In this document: one piece after another, positions 20,619 through 29,908 of the stretch
Layout: every line of letters starts with the position of its first letter
Numbering within the stretch: position 1 is the stretch's first letter
Origin: Kalaharituber pfeilii
Taxonomy: Eukaryota; Ascomycota; Pezizomycetes; Pezizales; Pezizaceae
Length of the DNA: 64,000 nt
Direction of reading: 5' to 3'
NCBI GenBank assembly: GCA_015179045.1
Contig: WHUZ01000128.1
Location: forward strand, 1-64,000
Made by a program: the position numbers and the translations under genes
Notes under the pieces: model-generated
Seen by the model: the letters and a program-made list of their open reading frames with translations, nothing else
Databases searched by the model: none
Told to the model about the DNA's origin: nothing

Positions 20619-20685
20619 TTTTTTTTTTTTTTTTTTTTAATTTCACGTAACACCGCTAGCAGCTGTTCGCCATGGCAGGACGGGG
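20619..20685 (-). mobile_element. Tail-B micro-retroposon
   Basis: A minus-strand tail B (starting CCGTCCTGCCATGGCGAACA on the minus strand) with poly-A, flanked by GTGCATC on both sides (20612-20618 and 20686-20692). It interrupts the decayed LINE at 19430-20870. Confidence 0.75.
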
Positions 20686-20869
20686 GTGCATCCAGCGGAG
20701 ATAGCAACTGTAATACTTGTGAATGGGACCCCTTGCATTTCCTTGACCTGGAGCTCAACCTTCTGCCAGCAACACACTTTCGTCTAGCCTCTCATTAATG
20801 GGGCCTCGAGGATAGGGAATTTGGGGAACAGGGCTTGACGAGGGTCCATTTAGATGCAGAGAATGGATT

Positions 20870-20932
20870 TTTTTTTTTTTTTAGATTACGTAGCCACACC
20901 CACAGGCTACCATCCTATGGCGGGGAGTAGCG
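20870..20932 (-). mobile_element. Tail-B-like copy, diverged subtype
   Basis: On the minus strand it reads CTCCCCGCCATAGGATGGTA, then GCCTGTGGGTGTGGCTACGT and poly-A. The inner hairpin (AGG..GCCT type) is the subtype seen after the LINE at 50.4 kb. The interval 20933-21310 to the right shows no gene. Confidence 0.6.
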
Positions 20933-21319
20933 AGTGGTTGAGGCAGCGGTCTATTGTACTGCTGCGTTTCCATTGATCTCGCGTGGATTGCAGCTTCGGC
21001 TCCATACCCCACTGGCTGGCACACGAAAACTCATGTTTATAAGTAAAACAACGGTCACCAATATCGCCGAACGTCGACATGGATTGATTTGAAGAGGTGG
21101 CCGGTGCCAGAGGAGATAGAGGCGTGCAGAATCAGGAGATTATGGAGGCGGCTGCGGAGGCTTTAAGATGAGGGGAATTGAGAATTTGAATTGTGTTTCC
21201 GTGTAATTATTTTTTAGTTGTCCCTAGGTAGACACACTCGAGCTCTCGTCGGAGTCCTACAGGGATGCGATGGGCAAAATAGATGAGATAAGAAGAGAAA
21301 TTCTGGGGAGCCGCTTGTT

Positions 21320-21395
21320 CCATCTCGGTTTGCTTCTTCCATCTCGGTTTGCTTCTTCCATCTCGGTTTGCTTCTTCCATCTCGGTTTGCTTCTT
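21320..21395. repeat. 19-bp tandem repeat, four perfect copies
   Basis: CCATCTCGGTTTGCTTCTT is repeated four times head to tail without mismatch. On the minus strand it encodes a KQTEMEEANRDG-like run, but no convincing gene surrounds it. Perfect identity suggests recent expansion. Confidence 0.9.
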
Positions 21396-21936
21396 CGTAA
21401 TTTGAGCCTCCCCTACAATTTCCGTCAGTAGTACCCATCAAGTTAGCGAGTTAACTGCCGCAGGTTTTTCAGTACACATACCTCGTTCGGATGGAAGCCG
21501 TATTGTTGTACCTATGGCAGGTGGGGTAACTGACGCGCCAAGAAAGCGGTGGTGAAGGTGTCCAGCTATGGGAGTTTCTTCGGAGTATGGCGGCCCATCC
21601 AGGATGAGTCATAACTGATAGGTGAGGAGGTGGGCGATCAGACAGTTAATAGGAAGAGCGGCGAGGGGAGACTGGCCTGAGCACATACCAGCTTCGATGT
21701 GAAGCCCCCTCGTGAAGCCTGGTCTCTCTTGTTGGTACTTCGCGCTACTGGAGTGGTGATGGCCTAGAAGACGAGGGCTGAGACTCCGCAGGAGGGTCAT
21801 GTACAGACATTGCCAGGTGGGAAGAGCGCGTCGCGAGGATTCAGGACTGCAGCCAAAGGCACGGGTTGTCATGATGCAAGATGCGTCACAGAGTAGAGAC
21901 TTATCCTGACTGCTGTGATCTCCGTTCACTGGAATT

Positions 21937-22236
21937 ACAGCATGGCAACACTAGCTGGCATACTGCGGGGTAAAATACTAAGACAATGGAGATACGGGCT
22001 GGGCAAGACAGATGGCCCATAATGCCCTGAAGGATCTGTTAGATTGGGCAGCACGGGACTAGAGACCAGACGTTTCACAGGCGGGACAGCTAATTTCCAT
22101 TAGTACTTATTTTCTTCTTTCCTTTGTCTTACTCTTTTCCTTCCCTATGTCTTTTATGTACTTAAACCCTCGCCATAGCCCTTAGGGCAGCACACGAGAA
22201 ATAATATTTTTTTTTTTAAAAAAAAAAAAAAAAAAC
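21937..22236 (+). mobile_element. 5'-truncated LINE 3' end with tail A
   Basis: A 10-bp duplication CACTGGAATT flanks the insert (21927-21936 and 22237-22246). The insert encodes LAGILRGKILRQWRYGLGK, the region just before the C-terminal zinc finger, but that finger is deleted. A 3' UTR, tail A (about 22168-22195) and poly-A follow. The region 21396-21926 upstream has no supported gene. Confidence 0.82.
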
Positions 22237-22310
22237 CACTGGAATTCTTCCCGCCCACGGACTTGTTATGGCTTACAGTTCCTAGGTATCTGCCCTGCAA
22301 ACAAACGGAG

Positions 22311-22748
22311 TACCGCCGGTGCCACCACATCCAAATCCGGCATCGTAGTACGTGGAGTAGCCCTGAGGAAGGACCTCGGGAACGTCCAGAGATGGATGGA
22401 AGCAGACAATAAAGACATAGGAAAGATCACGGGGATCAGATGGCTGAGGAACAAGACGACACTGAGGGAGGAGGGAAAAGTGACAAGTTCAGTAGTGGTA
22501 TACCTGGAAGACACAACGGAAATAGACGGGGTGAGGCTAGGAGGAAGATGGTTGAAATCCAGCCGGTACGACTGGGACAGAGGACGGAAATAGGAAAAGG
22601 ACGTCCCCCGCGTGGGCTCGGATCATCCACCTATAATACAGTGAGAGTCGTGGGTTTTATGTAGCTAGCTGTTATTTTTCTTTCCCTTACTGAAATAAAT
22701 CCTCGCCATAGCCCGTAGGGCGGCATGCGAGTATTGATTATAAAAAAA
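22311..22748 (+). mobile_element. ORF1-only element, 5'-truncated, with tail A
   Basis: It is flanked by a 13-bp duplication CAAACAAACGGAG (22298-22310 and 22749-22761). It encodes the conserved C-terminal domain (GIVVRGVALRKDLGNV, ITGIRWLRNKTTLREEGK, TSSVVVYLED, RLGGRWLKSSRYDWDRGRK, stop at 22593), followed by a 3' UTR, tail A and a short A run. The frame is intact across the retained part. Confidence 0.9.
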
Positions 22749-23134
22749 CAAACAAACGGAGTCGTTTGTTTGGCATCATGATGGCTTGGCATTTAGGGCA
22801 GGGTATTCTGATGGTGATATCACTCATTCACCGTCACATCCTCTGTCAACCGTTTGCTTCAACCGTTTGCTCTATTCCCCACACCACACAACCGATATTA
22901 TTTAAGGCTGCTCTCATCCCTTCCCTATCTGCCCAAGTTCATCGCCTCACCTGTTCTTACTTTCTCAGCACTGCAAACCGCCTTTCCACTCTTGCCTCAT
23001 CTGCAACATCATACTTTCATCCCTCCTTATCCTCCCCTCATCACCACAACCCGTCTTTCTATTCTTTCCTCTCTCTTTATCGATCACCCATTCTATCTCT
23101 TCACACCTTCGTATCACCTCATCACGACAGCTCC

Positions 23135-23612
23135 ATGCCTCAGAACAAGACACAAGGAGAGTTTAATCCCACTGCACCTATGATTTCAGGTTAGTTTGTT
23201 ATGCCTCTCGCGCTCTGAAAACCTACAAACTGACGCGTTGATTGCCCAACCAGCTGCCTTTAACCAACCAGCTGCTCCTAGCCAACCAGCTGCGCCTGCC
23301 CAACTAGCAGCCGCTGCCCAACCAGCAGCCTCGGTCCAACCAGCAGCCCCTCCCCAACCAGCCGCTCCGGCCCAGCGAGCTTCGCAAAGGCGAAAGCGTG
23401 GCAGGCCCCGTAAACAGGGATCTGACTACGAGAGGAATCAGATTAAAAGATGGGGAAGGCGTAAAGCCCTGGAAAAAACTGGCAGGCTAGAAGAATTAGC
23501 TGAGTACGACCGCCAGTTCGGACAACGCCAAAGCAGACGCAACAGAAGAACGGCTGTACATGCTCCTGACTACTGTGTGGTCCCTGGTGCAGACGATCCC
23601 GAGTTTGTATAG
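23135..23612 (+). CDS. AT-hook protein, copy 2 (two exons, 137 aa)
   Basis: Exon 1 is 23135-23189 and exon 2 begins at 23254. The 64-bp intron (GTTAGT to CCAACCAG, branch-like CTGAC) is in phase 1, identical in position to copy 1 at 16579. The first 60 residues hold about seven QPAA-type repeats, then an AT-hook (KRGRPRK, residues about 66-72), YERNQIKRWGRRKALEKTGR (the motif shared with copy 1) and an Arg-rich segment. It likely binds AT-rich DNA in the nucleus. A TAG at 23610 ends the frame, yet the same frame stays open for another 204 codons. A TTATTTAAGG motif near 22896 and CT-rich DNA upstream could serve as the promoter. Confidence 0.68.
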
Positions 23613-24227
23613 AATGCAACCACGGAAGATCTCACCACAGTGACCATCGAGTCGGGCATGCTTGACAATAGTCCCACTACGCATATTTCATACGAGGAAT
23701 CTCCTACCAGCATGGACAATTCTCCCATGGACGAAGATGCGCAAGCCGAAGAAGATTATTCTGCATCGGTATCGCCACAAGATATCACGGCGAACCAAAA
23801 CAACTTTGCCACTACCGTGGAGGAAATCTTCCCAGACACAGAAGTTGATCTCTACTCCGAACTGTTTGTACCAAATATCGATTACATGGAACCCGTTGAA
23901 ATCCTTCCCAGCTCCTACCTCGATAGTAGCGTTTCAAGTGGCCTCTTTGACGAATTCCTGGAGCATATGGACATGGAGCTTCGTCAATCGGTATCGCCAC
24001 AAGATATTACGGCGAACCAAAACAACTTTGCCACTACGGTGGAGGAAATCTTCCCAGGCACAGCAGGAGATCTCTACTCCCAACTGTTTACACAGAATAT
24101 CAATCACATGGGACCCGTTGAAATCCTTCCCAGCTCCTACCTCGATAGTAGCGTTTTTAGCAGCCCCTTTGACGAATTCCTGGCGTATATGATCATGGAG
24201 CTTCGTCAATCTGGGACAGCGGCATAA
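23613..24227 (+). pseudogene. In-frame extension of AT-hook copy 2 beyond TAG, with a 72-aa tandem repeat
   Basis: After the TAG the frame continues without stop to 24227. It encodes an acidic region with two tandem copies of about 72 residues (starting SVSPQDITANQNNF, each with a VEILPSSYLD motif), corresponding to a DNA duplication of about 216-222 bp (about 23770-23985 and 23986-24207). Acidic repeats behind an AT-hook would suit a transcriptional activation or interaction region. Either the TAG is a recent CAG-to-TAG mutation, or readthrough joins the two parts, or this is an untranslated relic. The decayed copy 1 has TAG at the equivalent place. Confidence 0.5.
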
Positions 24228-24490
24228 TCTATGATTCCCAGCAACTGTCAACCAAATACCTTTTCCTCAGAAAGATTGGATTTCATAACAGATTTTGAAC
24301 GTGTTGCGGAAGAAATTATCGAGTTGCAACTTGAATGTGTTTGGACCTAGGTGGCCGTGGTCGGATAGGCCTTGGATGGTGAGGTGGAGTGAACGATGAG
24401 TTATATTTGTTTCGATCGCTTTAGTAAAATTCTTGTTGTCTTACTGATTGCTCAAAGGAACTTGCAGGTTCCTAACAATGGGTTCCTGGG

Positions 24491-24541
24491 ATTTTCTTTT
24501 TTTATCATTACTCACGTGCAGCCCAGTGGGCTATGGCGAGG
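24491..24541 (-). mobile_element. Tail-A micro-retroposon downstream of the AT-hook gene
   Basis: A 51-bp insertion flanked by a perfect 12-bp duplication TGGGTTCCTGGG (24479-24490 and 24542-24553). The stem variant is CTCGC/GTGAG with a G-U pair, and the inner hairpin is AGCCCA/TGGGCT. Confidence 0.92.
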
Positions 24542-24861
24542 TGGGTTCCTGGGTCATATTATTCTTATTATTCCTACCTACGGTCATTACTCGGAATTTT
24601 CGCAATCCAAAGAAAAGAAGAAAGATTTACCTTGCAATTGATGAGCGATGGGGGATCTTTGATGGCAACGGAACTATCATTGGACCTGTTTATCTTCATA
24701 TGTTCAATTTGTGTTTGTAATTATGAAACTCTATCTAGTTACTATCTCAGACCGGAAGGTTGAGAACTGGTGGAATACACACACAAGGTTCACATGTTGA
24801 ATAGCGAATGCGACTCAGAACCGTGGGTGCGATGTGAAGTATTACAAAAGTGCCGATGTTT

Positions 24862-25575
24862 TTGTTTTTTTAATCATTGCTCGCATGCCGCCCTGGGGGG
24901 TATGGCGAGATTATGTCCAAAGGAGATATTTAAAGGGAAAAGGAAAGGAACAAGAATATGAAAGGTGACGACAGTGTAGCCCTAAATGTAAATAACCAGC
25001 ATCCGCCCTTCCCGCCTACCGTTCGACCCAATGCAGTAATTTCTTCAGCGTGTCCCTTTCTTTCTCATTCCCCTTCAGGGGTCGTAGCAGGTCGCCCTCG
25101 CCTCCGGGGCATTTTGCCTTCCATGCCTTGCAGCGGCCAGGTATGTGTGCTGTGGTCTTCTCCTCTTCCCCGCACCGCCTGCACTCTGGGCCGTCCGCCT
25201 TGCCCAGCTCGTACCTCCAGCGTCTTAGGCCCTTGCCCCCCAATATTCCCCCCAAGGTTGACACCCTGTGCCCCAGCCTCTGTAGCGGTCTATAGCCCAT
25301 GCCTAGTCTGTTCCTTTCTCTCGCTCTCCAGGATCTGGCCAATTGTCGCATGCCCGCTTCGGTGACTTATCTCGTCCTGATACTGTAGGAAGGTACCGGT
25401 CTTGGCTGCCTTGTCGGCTTCGGTGTTGCCTTGGACTCCCTTGTATCCTTTCACCCACATCACTGCTACGTCTAGGTCTCCCCTCTTTGCCCTTGCCTCC
25501 CATCGTTCTCTGACCATTTGGGAAGCTCCTTCGTGTGTGGGTTTGCCTTCGGCGATCCTTCAGAGTTTGGAGATG
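24862..25575 (-). mobile_element. LINE with tail A: RNase H and zinc-finger C-terminus
   Basis: Tail A and poly-A lie at the left end (24855-24910). On the minus strand, RNase H end motifs (VMWVKGYKGVQGN, TEADKAAKTG) are followed by YRPLQRLGHRVSTLGG, LRRWRYELG and a CCHC-type zinc finger (ECRRCGEEEKTTAHIPGRC), ending LLHWVER at 25016. One frameshift near 25325 separates RNase H from the finger. This gives the normal protein end of the tail-A LINE lineage. The usual His of the last RNase H motif is Tyr here. Confidence 0.85.
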
Positions 25576-25946
25576 CCGTTTTGGAGAAGAATGCCGAAAA
25601 GATTGTTTGCTTTCCTACTTACAGAACAAACATGCTACTTTAAACTACATGTTAACGAAGGAAGCAAACAAACTAATAACTCGAATCACAAAGTAAAGAA
25701 AGATTCTATGTCAAAGAATTCTAATAATCAAAGAAGAACAATCAAAGAAGCCATAGAAAGATCCATTCTTTATGCCAGACAACCCGGTATCACAAGACTT
25801 AGCCTATTCCGGTGCAACGCCAATTCTTTCAGCTTCCCCACAGCACTACATTATGTAAATTCGGAATGGTAACGCTGCTTTGCCTCGAACATAACTCAAC
25901 AACTCATTTAATGGTTGACGGTGGGAGCGGGAAAGCCATGTCACTT

Positions 25947-26023
25947 GGGAACGTGGTTTAGTGGTATAGCCGATGATATGTTTTTGCCCGTGAGGCGACT
26001 GGGGTTCGATTCCCCACGTCCCC
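25947..26023 (+). tRNA. tRNA-like sequence, probably a tRNA pseudogene
   Basis: The acceptor arm (GGGAACG with CGTCCCC, one mismatch), D arm (GTTTAGTGGTATAGC) and T arm (TGGGG, TTCGATT, CCCCA) are good, and the first 22 bases nearly equal those of the tRNA-Ala at 29.8 kb. The middle does not form a standard five-pair, seven-base anticodon arm; the best stem (TTGCC/GGCGA) has a five-base loop and the molecule is about six bases too long. No U run terminator is close. I therefore read it as a decayed or rearranged tRNA; an intron-containing gene is less likely. Confidence 0.5.
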
Positions 26024-26093
26024 ATAATTTATTACTAGTAGAAAGAATGGCCTTTGTTAATTTCCGGCACCTATAAGCGTTCACAGCCACTGG

Positions 26094-26345
26094 TTGCGCA
26101 AGACAAAGAATCTTGGTAAGGTTCTGGTTACGAGACTAGGAGACTGGATGGAGAAGGCAAACCTGTTGAACGGCGGATTGTTAAAGGAGAGGAGGGAAGG
26201 GAAGAAGACCAGCTTAGTAGTAATCTACTTAAAAAGGGAACTAAAATCGAATGGGCGTGGACGTGAGAGGAGGAGGAGGAGGGCCAGTTTGACGAGAACC
26301 GGGGCCTGTTTGGTACTCTATGATACGAACGCAATCTGGGAGCCC
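26094..26345 (+). pseudogene. Decayed ORF1-only fragment
   Basis: Traces such as LGKV, GDWMEKAN, LLKERREGKKTSLVVIYLKRE match the conserved ORF1-only C-terminal domain, but stops and frameshifts are present and the RLGGRW end is disrupted. No tail of its own is recognisable. Confidence 0.5.
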
Positions 26346-26389
26346 GACATGATATACCCTCAGGCCCCGCAGCAAGCCATATCGAGGCT

Positions 26390-26945
26390 GGTCAACAATC
26401 TTGTCTAGGCTGGGGAACCCATTCCTCGACCAGGTCCTCCCCTTAGCCCGTAGCGCGGCATGGGAGTAATGATATTTGAAAAAAATAAAAAATAATAAAC
26501 ACCAGGTCGCCCTCTACGCCAAGCTGCCTCCACCCTTTCTCCTCCAAGTGCTCTTAGCACTGCCAAGAGACTTGCACTCCAACCTTACTTATCCTTCCTC
26601 TTCGGCCACTCCGATTCGATGCGCCCAAACGCCTCGAGCTCCGCGCTCCATTCCTCCCCACAAGTGCAGTATACCTCCTCACCACTGATTCTCCTCCACA
26701 CCTTTCACCCATCCCCAGTCCACAGCTAGGTGTGGTTGGTGATGGCCCCCCGGCCACTTCATGAACCTCCCCTTCCTGAAGTTGGCTCCACTTTCAGACT
26801 AGTTCCTGACGCAGTCCGCCATCTTAGGCATTCTGCCCCTTCTTTCACGCTTTTCTCATTCCCCTCAATCCCGACGCACGCCTTCACCCACGCGAGCTTC
26901 ACGGCTCTTCCTAAGCCTCCACTTCTTTTCCGCCATCTGCTCTAT
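26390..26945 (-). mobile_element. Decayed LINE fragment of the tail-B lineage
   Basis: Minus-strand translation matches the LINE at 49.5-50.4 kb piece by piece: AVKLAWVKACVGIEGNEK (RNase H end), MKVWRR/ISGEEVYCTCGEEWSAE (zinc-finger region) and the C-terminus. Several stops and frameshifts occur. It is interrupted by the tail-A micro-retroposon at 26437-26500. Confidence 0.7.
26437..26500 (+). mobile_element. Tail-A micro-retroposon with covarying stem
   Basis: It is flanked by ACCAGGTC on both sides (26429-26436 and 26501-26508). The copy reads CTCCCCTTAGCCCGTAGCGC then GGCATGGGAGTAATGATATT and an A-rich end. The outer stem is CTCCC/GGGAG instead of CTCGC/GCGAG, a double change that keeps pairing. 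Confidence 0.8.
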
Positions 26946-26949
26946 AGCA

Positions 26950-27415
26950 GTTTTTTTTTTTTTTTTTTTTTTTTTATTTCATTACTCGCATACCGCCTTG
27001 TAGGCTACGGCGAGGGTGTAGATACATGCAGAATAATAAACGGAAAAAAAAATAGCATATAAAACCATAAAGTGAAAGGAAAAAAGTGAGACTATATCCG
27101 GTTACTCCGCCGCGCAGTCCATCACCTCCGCCAACGTTATCTCTCCCCCCTCCTTATCTTTTGACAGCTCCCTTAACCCCGCCTCTCCTCTCGGTAGTCT
27201 TTTCTTCCACACTTCACACCTACTCATGATGTGCTCAAAATTTTCAAAGTCTCTTCCGCACCATCTGCATTCGGGAGAGGTCTCCTTCCCTATTTGGTAT
27301 CTCCACTGTCGTAGTCCCTTGCAGTGCGGTCCAGGGAGCCGGCGGAGTTACCTGACTTTTTTTTTTAAGGCGACTGTCTCCGGGCGTCTCTCTCCTTTAC
27401 TATTGACTCCGCGCT
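26950..27415 (-). mobile_element. LINE 3' end with tail A and C-terminal zinc finger
   Basis: The T run of about 26 and tail A (26976-27014) form the left end. On the minus strand the frame encodes WRYQIGKETSPECRWCGRDF, EHIMSRCEVWKKRLPRG and EVMDCAAE before a stop, that is, the CCHC finger and C-terminus of the tail-A lineage. The 3' UTR is about 100 bp. A T run near 27358-27366 may mark a further small insertion. Confidence 0.75.
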
Positions 27416-27587
27416 AGTCCATCCGTCCTGCTTGGGTTCAACAACCTGGGGCGCCATGACAGAGATCCACAGCTGCACAGTAAAGGCACCGCGGTATCAT
27501 AGTACCAAATTTGGTAGCGATGTCAACTGCCAAGCCCTATGGGTGTTATTGTCTTTGTCCCCCATATCGCCTGTCGATCTCAGTCTT

Positions 27588-27660
27588 TGTTTTTTTTGTT
27601 TCTTTTTAAATTTATTATCACGTAACCCCGCTTATCGCTACTCACTACAGCAGGGCCTTC
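27588..27660 (-). mobile_element. Tail-B copy, diverged
   Basis: T-rich run followed by TATTATCACGTAACCCCGCT, a diverged centre, and CAGCAGGGCCTT. It is a minus-strand tail B without a clear duplication. The surrounding 27416-28035 has no gene that I can support. Confidence 0.5.
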
Positions 27661-28035
27661 ACTCAAGTCGCTATTCTCCTTCCGCTACGTTCCTGTCGCG
27701 GCGATTTGATTTGACTTTTGACCAAGGTATATCAGCGAACGACCGCTCTCTGGGCAGCAATGTTCACTTACACGATGCTACTCCGCTTCGGGGGATATGA
27801 TTCAGAAGGGGTCGGCAACGGAAGCAAATTTTCTGGATATTCTGGAGATCCCGGTTACTACGGACCTGCCTGTGCGAGTACGACAACGAGGTCCTGGTTA
27901 CTTAATAACGAGGACTTGAACCAATCCGCTGGCGCTTGGGCAGTATGACGTGTATTGTGACAGTTCGTGTTTTCGTAGCATAGCTCTTGATTGCTGCTAA
28001 TGAGCTCCACGAAAAGGCAGTATTACCTTCAGCGA

Positions 28036-28284
28036 TCAGCCGTGCATCCAGCGAATCCTCCCGTTCAATGCTTCGGGTCGGGAAGAGCTCGAGATGGGAA
28101 GTGCATCAATAGCGGTGATCGTTGGTGACTGGACTTCATCTGAAGCGGCACATCTTTCTCCGCTAGAGGCAGAAAATCCGTGAATAGAGTGGGGAGATGG
28201 GCGGTGGATTACCGATTTGGCGGATGCGAACGGAGCGTCAGAATTCCACTCGCTATAGAACGCGTTTCCGCTTCGCCGAGACAT
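28036..28284 (-). CDS. Hypothetical 82-aa ORF
   Basis: An ATG at 28284 opens 82 codons, rich in Ser, Pro and Ala, with no domain that I recognise. It may be a small gene, an exon or chance; there is no intron or promoter signal that decides. The interval 28290-28900 to its right shows no other gene. Confidence 0.22.
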   Translation of the reverse strand: MSRRSGNAFYSEWNSDAPFASAKSVIHRPSPHSIHGFSASSGERCAASDEVQSPTITAIDALPISSSSRPEALNGRIRWMHG

Positions 28285-28915
28285 TAATACGCCTTTTGAT
28301 CAGTACTTGCTGTCGGTGAATCCCGATGTGAGTTCACTTTCCGGGTTCGACAATTACAAAATTGACCAATAATAGGATAATTACAATGATGTGGTCTTCA
28401 GTTTTCATTCGCTGGCAACAGACGATAGAATCCTGGATGGGGATTTTAGGAATCTAAACGATGTCCATTATGTGATCAGCTGTTGCGATGGCACTTTTCA
28501 ACAGGGTGTAATTTGCAAACATGAGGGGAGCGGGAGAACCGATTTTTGAGCACGACCTCACAGGAGAAGACATGATAGCCGTGATCAGCACAGAACCGTA
28601 TGGAAAGCAAGGAATTGGAGATGGAAGTTGCAGCGAGATGAAGAGGATTTCCGCAATAGTTTTTTACTTGGGGTTAATAGGAGCATATTTAAATTGAGAT
28701 CTGTTCGGCAGCAAATGAAACTGGTAACATTGGGGGGGGGGAGGGCGAAGCCCCCCTTACCGAAGCGGAAAATGCGCACTGCGGAAGAACAAGTATGGGT
28801 ACTTGCGCGGCTAGAGGTACTTCATCCAAAATAATGGTAATGATACTATGGGTGTCCGAGAGAATGGAGAGAGGGGGAAGGGAACCCCATGGTGGAATTG
28901 CTGAGGTGGATAGAG

Positions 28916-28980
28916 TCGCCGTAGCCCATAGGGCGGCGTCGATATACTGATATTTTAAGGGAAAAAAAAAAAGAAAAAAA
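28916..28980 (+). mobile_element. Tail-A micro-retroposon
   Basis: GTCGCCGTAGCCCATAGGGC, then GGCGTCGATATACTGATATT and an A-rich end. GGTGGATAGAG (28905-28915) and GGATGGATAGAG (28981-28992) form a slightly diverged target duplication. Confidence 0.75.
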
Positions 28981-29059
28981 GGATGGATAGAGAGATAATC
29001 TTCCCTTATTTCTGGGCTTTTATTTCTTCTCCTTCATTTATTCCCTTTATACTTAAATC

Positions 29060-29160
29060 TCGTCATAGCGCACAGGCTGACATAGGAGTGTCCTCGTACC
29101 CATCCTAAAGAACCGGTCGAATATCTGCATACTAGTAATGATATTTACAAAAAAAAAAAG
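29060..29160 (+). mobile_element. Degenerate tail-A copy
   Basis: CTCGTCATAGCGCACAGGCT then GACATAGGAGTG, further diverged sequence and CTAGTAATGATATT with an A run at 29149. It looks like an old tail-A copy with an internal expansion of about 40 bp. Confidence 0.45.
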
Positions 29161-29599
29161 AAGAAAACTGAGATTCCCCTCCCGGAACGACTGGGAGAGT
29201 CGACTACCTGATCCGGAGCCACTCTTTTCCTTCTCTCCCTCTACACTACTCTGCATTCCCAAGGCGTTCTCTTCCTTCTCCTATTCTGCTTCCCTGGAGG
29301 CGGCCAATCGAATGGTACACCGGCATTGGACTCACTGTAACAAAGTTGCGTGCTGGGGCTGGTAGTTTCCCTGATACCATGTTTCCGACCCTGTTTTGCC
29401 TCCAGCCTGAGGTCGCAACCTCCGTACTGATGCAACGGGGCAATAGCCGATGGGGACATGCAGGGTCGAACGGAGAAGCGGCGGGGTCAACACGCGTACG
29501 GTCGAAGCTGACTATCGCTTGGCAGGTACAGACGGCATAATTTTTTTTATCACGCAGGTATAGCCACATGATCTCGCAACCCTACAGGTTACATAATAA

Positions 29600-29730
29600 G
29601 TACTTACGTACGAAGGAGGGGCACCTTTCCATATTGGAAGATGCTGCAGGGGAGGAAGCCTATGTAAAGGAACTAAGGAGGGCCACTTTTCCATATTGGA
29701 GAGATGCTGCAGCGGAGGAAGCTTAAAGGA
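29600..29730. repeat. Two-copy tandem repeat of about 65 bp
   Basis: A unit with CTTTCCATATTGGAAGATGC and GGAGGAAGC is present twice in a row (29604-29672 and 29673-29733) with a few differences. No coding role is seen. Confidence 0.65.
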
Positions 29731-29787
29731 ACCTATAATTGAAGTCATTAACTTTATTTATCCATAGCGTACAAATGCAAAAAGAAT

Positions 29788-29858
29788 GGAGACGCGGGGA
29801 ATCGAACCCCGGACCACCTCTATGCTAAAGAGGTATTATACCACTAAACCACGTCCCC
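29788..29858 (-). tRNA. trnA-AGC: tRNA-Ala (anticodon AGC)
   Basis: The 71-base minus-strand sequence folds into a complete cloverleaf: acceptor GGGGACG/CGTCTCC, anticodon stem CCTCT/AGAGG with loop TTAGCAT, and T arm CGGGG/CCCCG. The anticodon is AGC. The third pair is G-U (G3:U70), the identity element of alanine tRNAs, and the base after the acceptor is A. A run of five T (TTCTTTTT) follows directly and would end RNA polymerase III transcription. No intron is present. Confidence 0.95.
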
Positions 29859-29908
29859 ATCACGTGGTACCTATTGATGCCCTCTACTTCATCAACCCTT
29901 TAAACTAA

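Larger units (their letters stand above)
19430..20870 (-). mobile_element. LINE with tail A: RNase H and C-terminal end, decayed and thrice interrupted
   Basis: The 3' end is at the left: T run 19430-19440, then tail A to about 19482, then a 3' UTR. Reading leftwards, a decayed region between RT and RNase H is followed by RNase H motifs (ELLSMTKAMEEGDEELLILTDSQVA, given here only as its core DSQVA, and NVIGIRGNELADRAA), then NYRPLQRLG and a remnant of a zinc finger, ending with LGWVTDG. Three tail-only insertions cut it: 20619-20685 (tail B), 19885-19941 and 19786-19825 (tail A). Removing these restores homology to the LINE at 24862-25575. Confidence 0.8.

Noticed and set aside
23607..23640. 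A 34-bp intron removing the TAG of AT-hook copy 2
   Set aside because: GTATAG..CACAG is too short for a fungal intron, and copy 1 has GCATAG without a donor; an in-frame stop explains both.
29241..29569. Overlapping frames on both strands
   Set aside because: Composition is GC-rich and stop-poor here; neither strand shows a domain or splice support.
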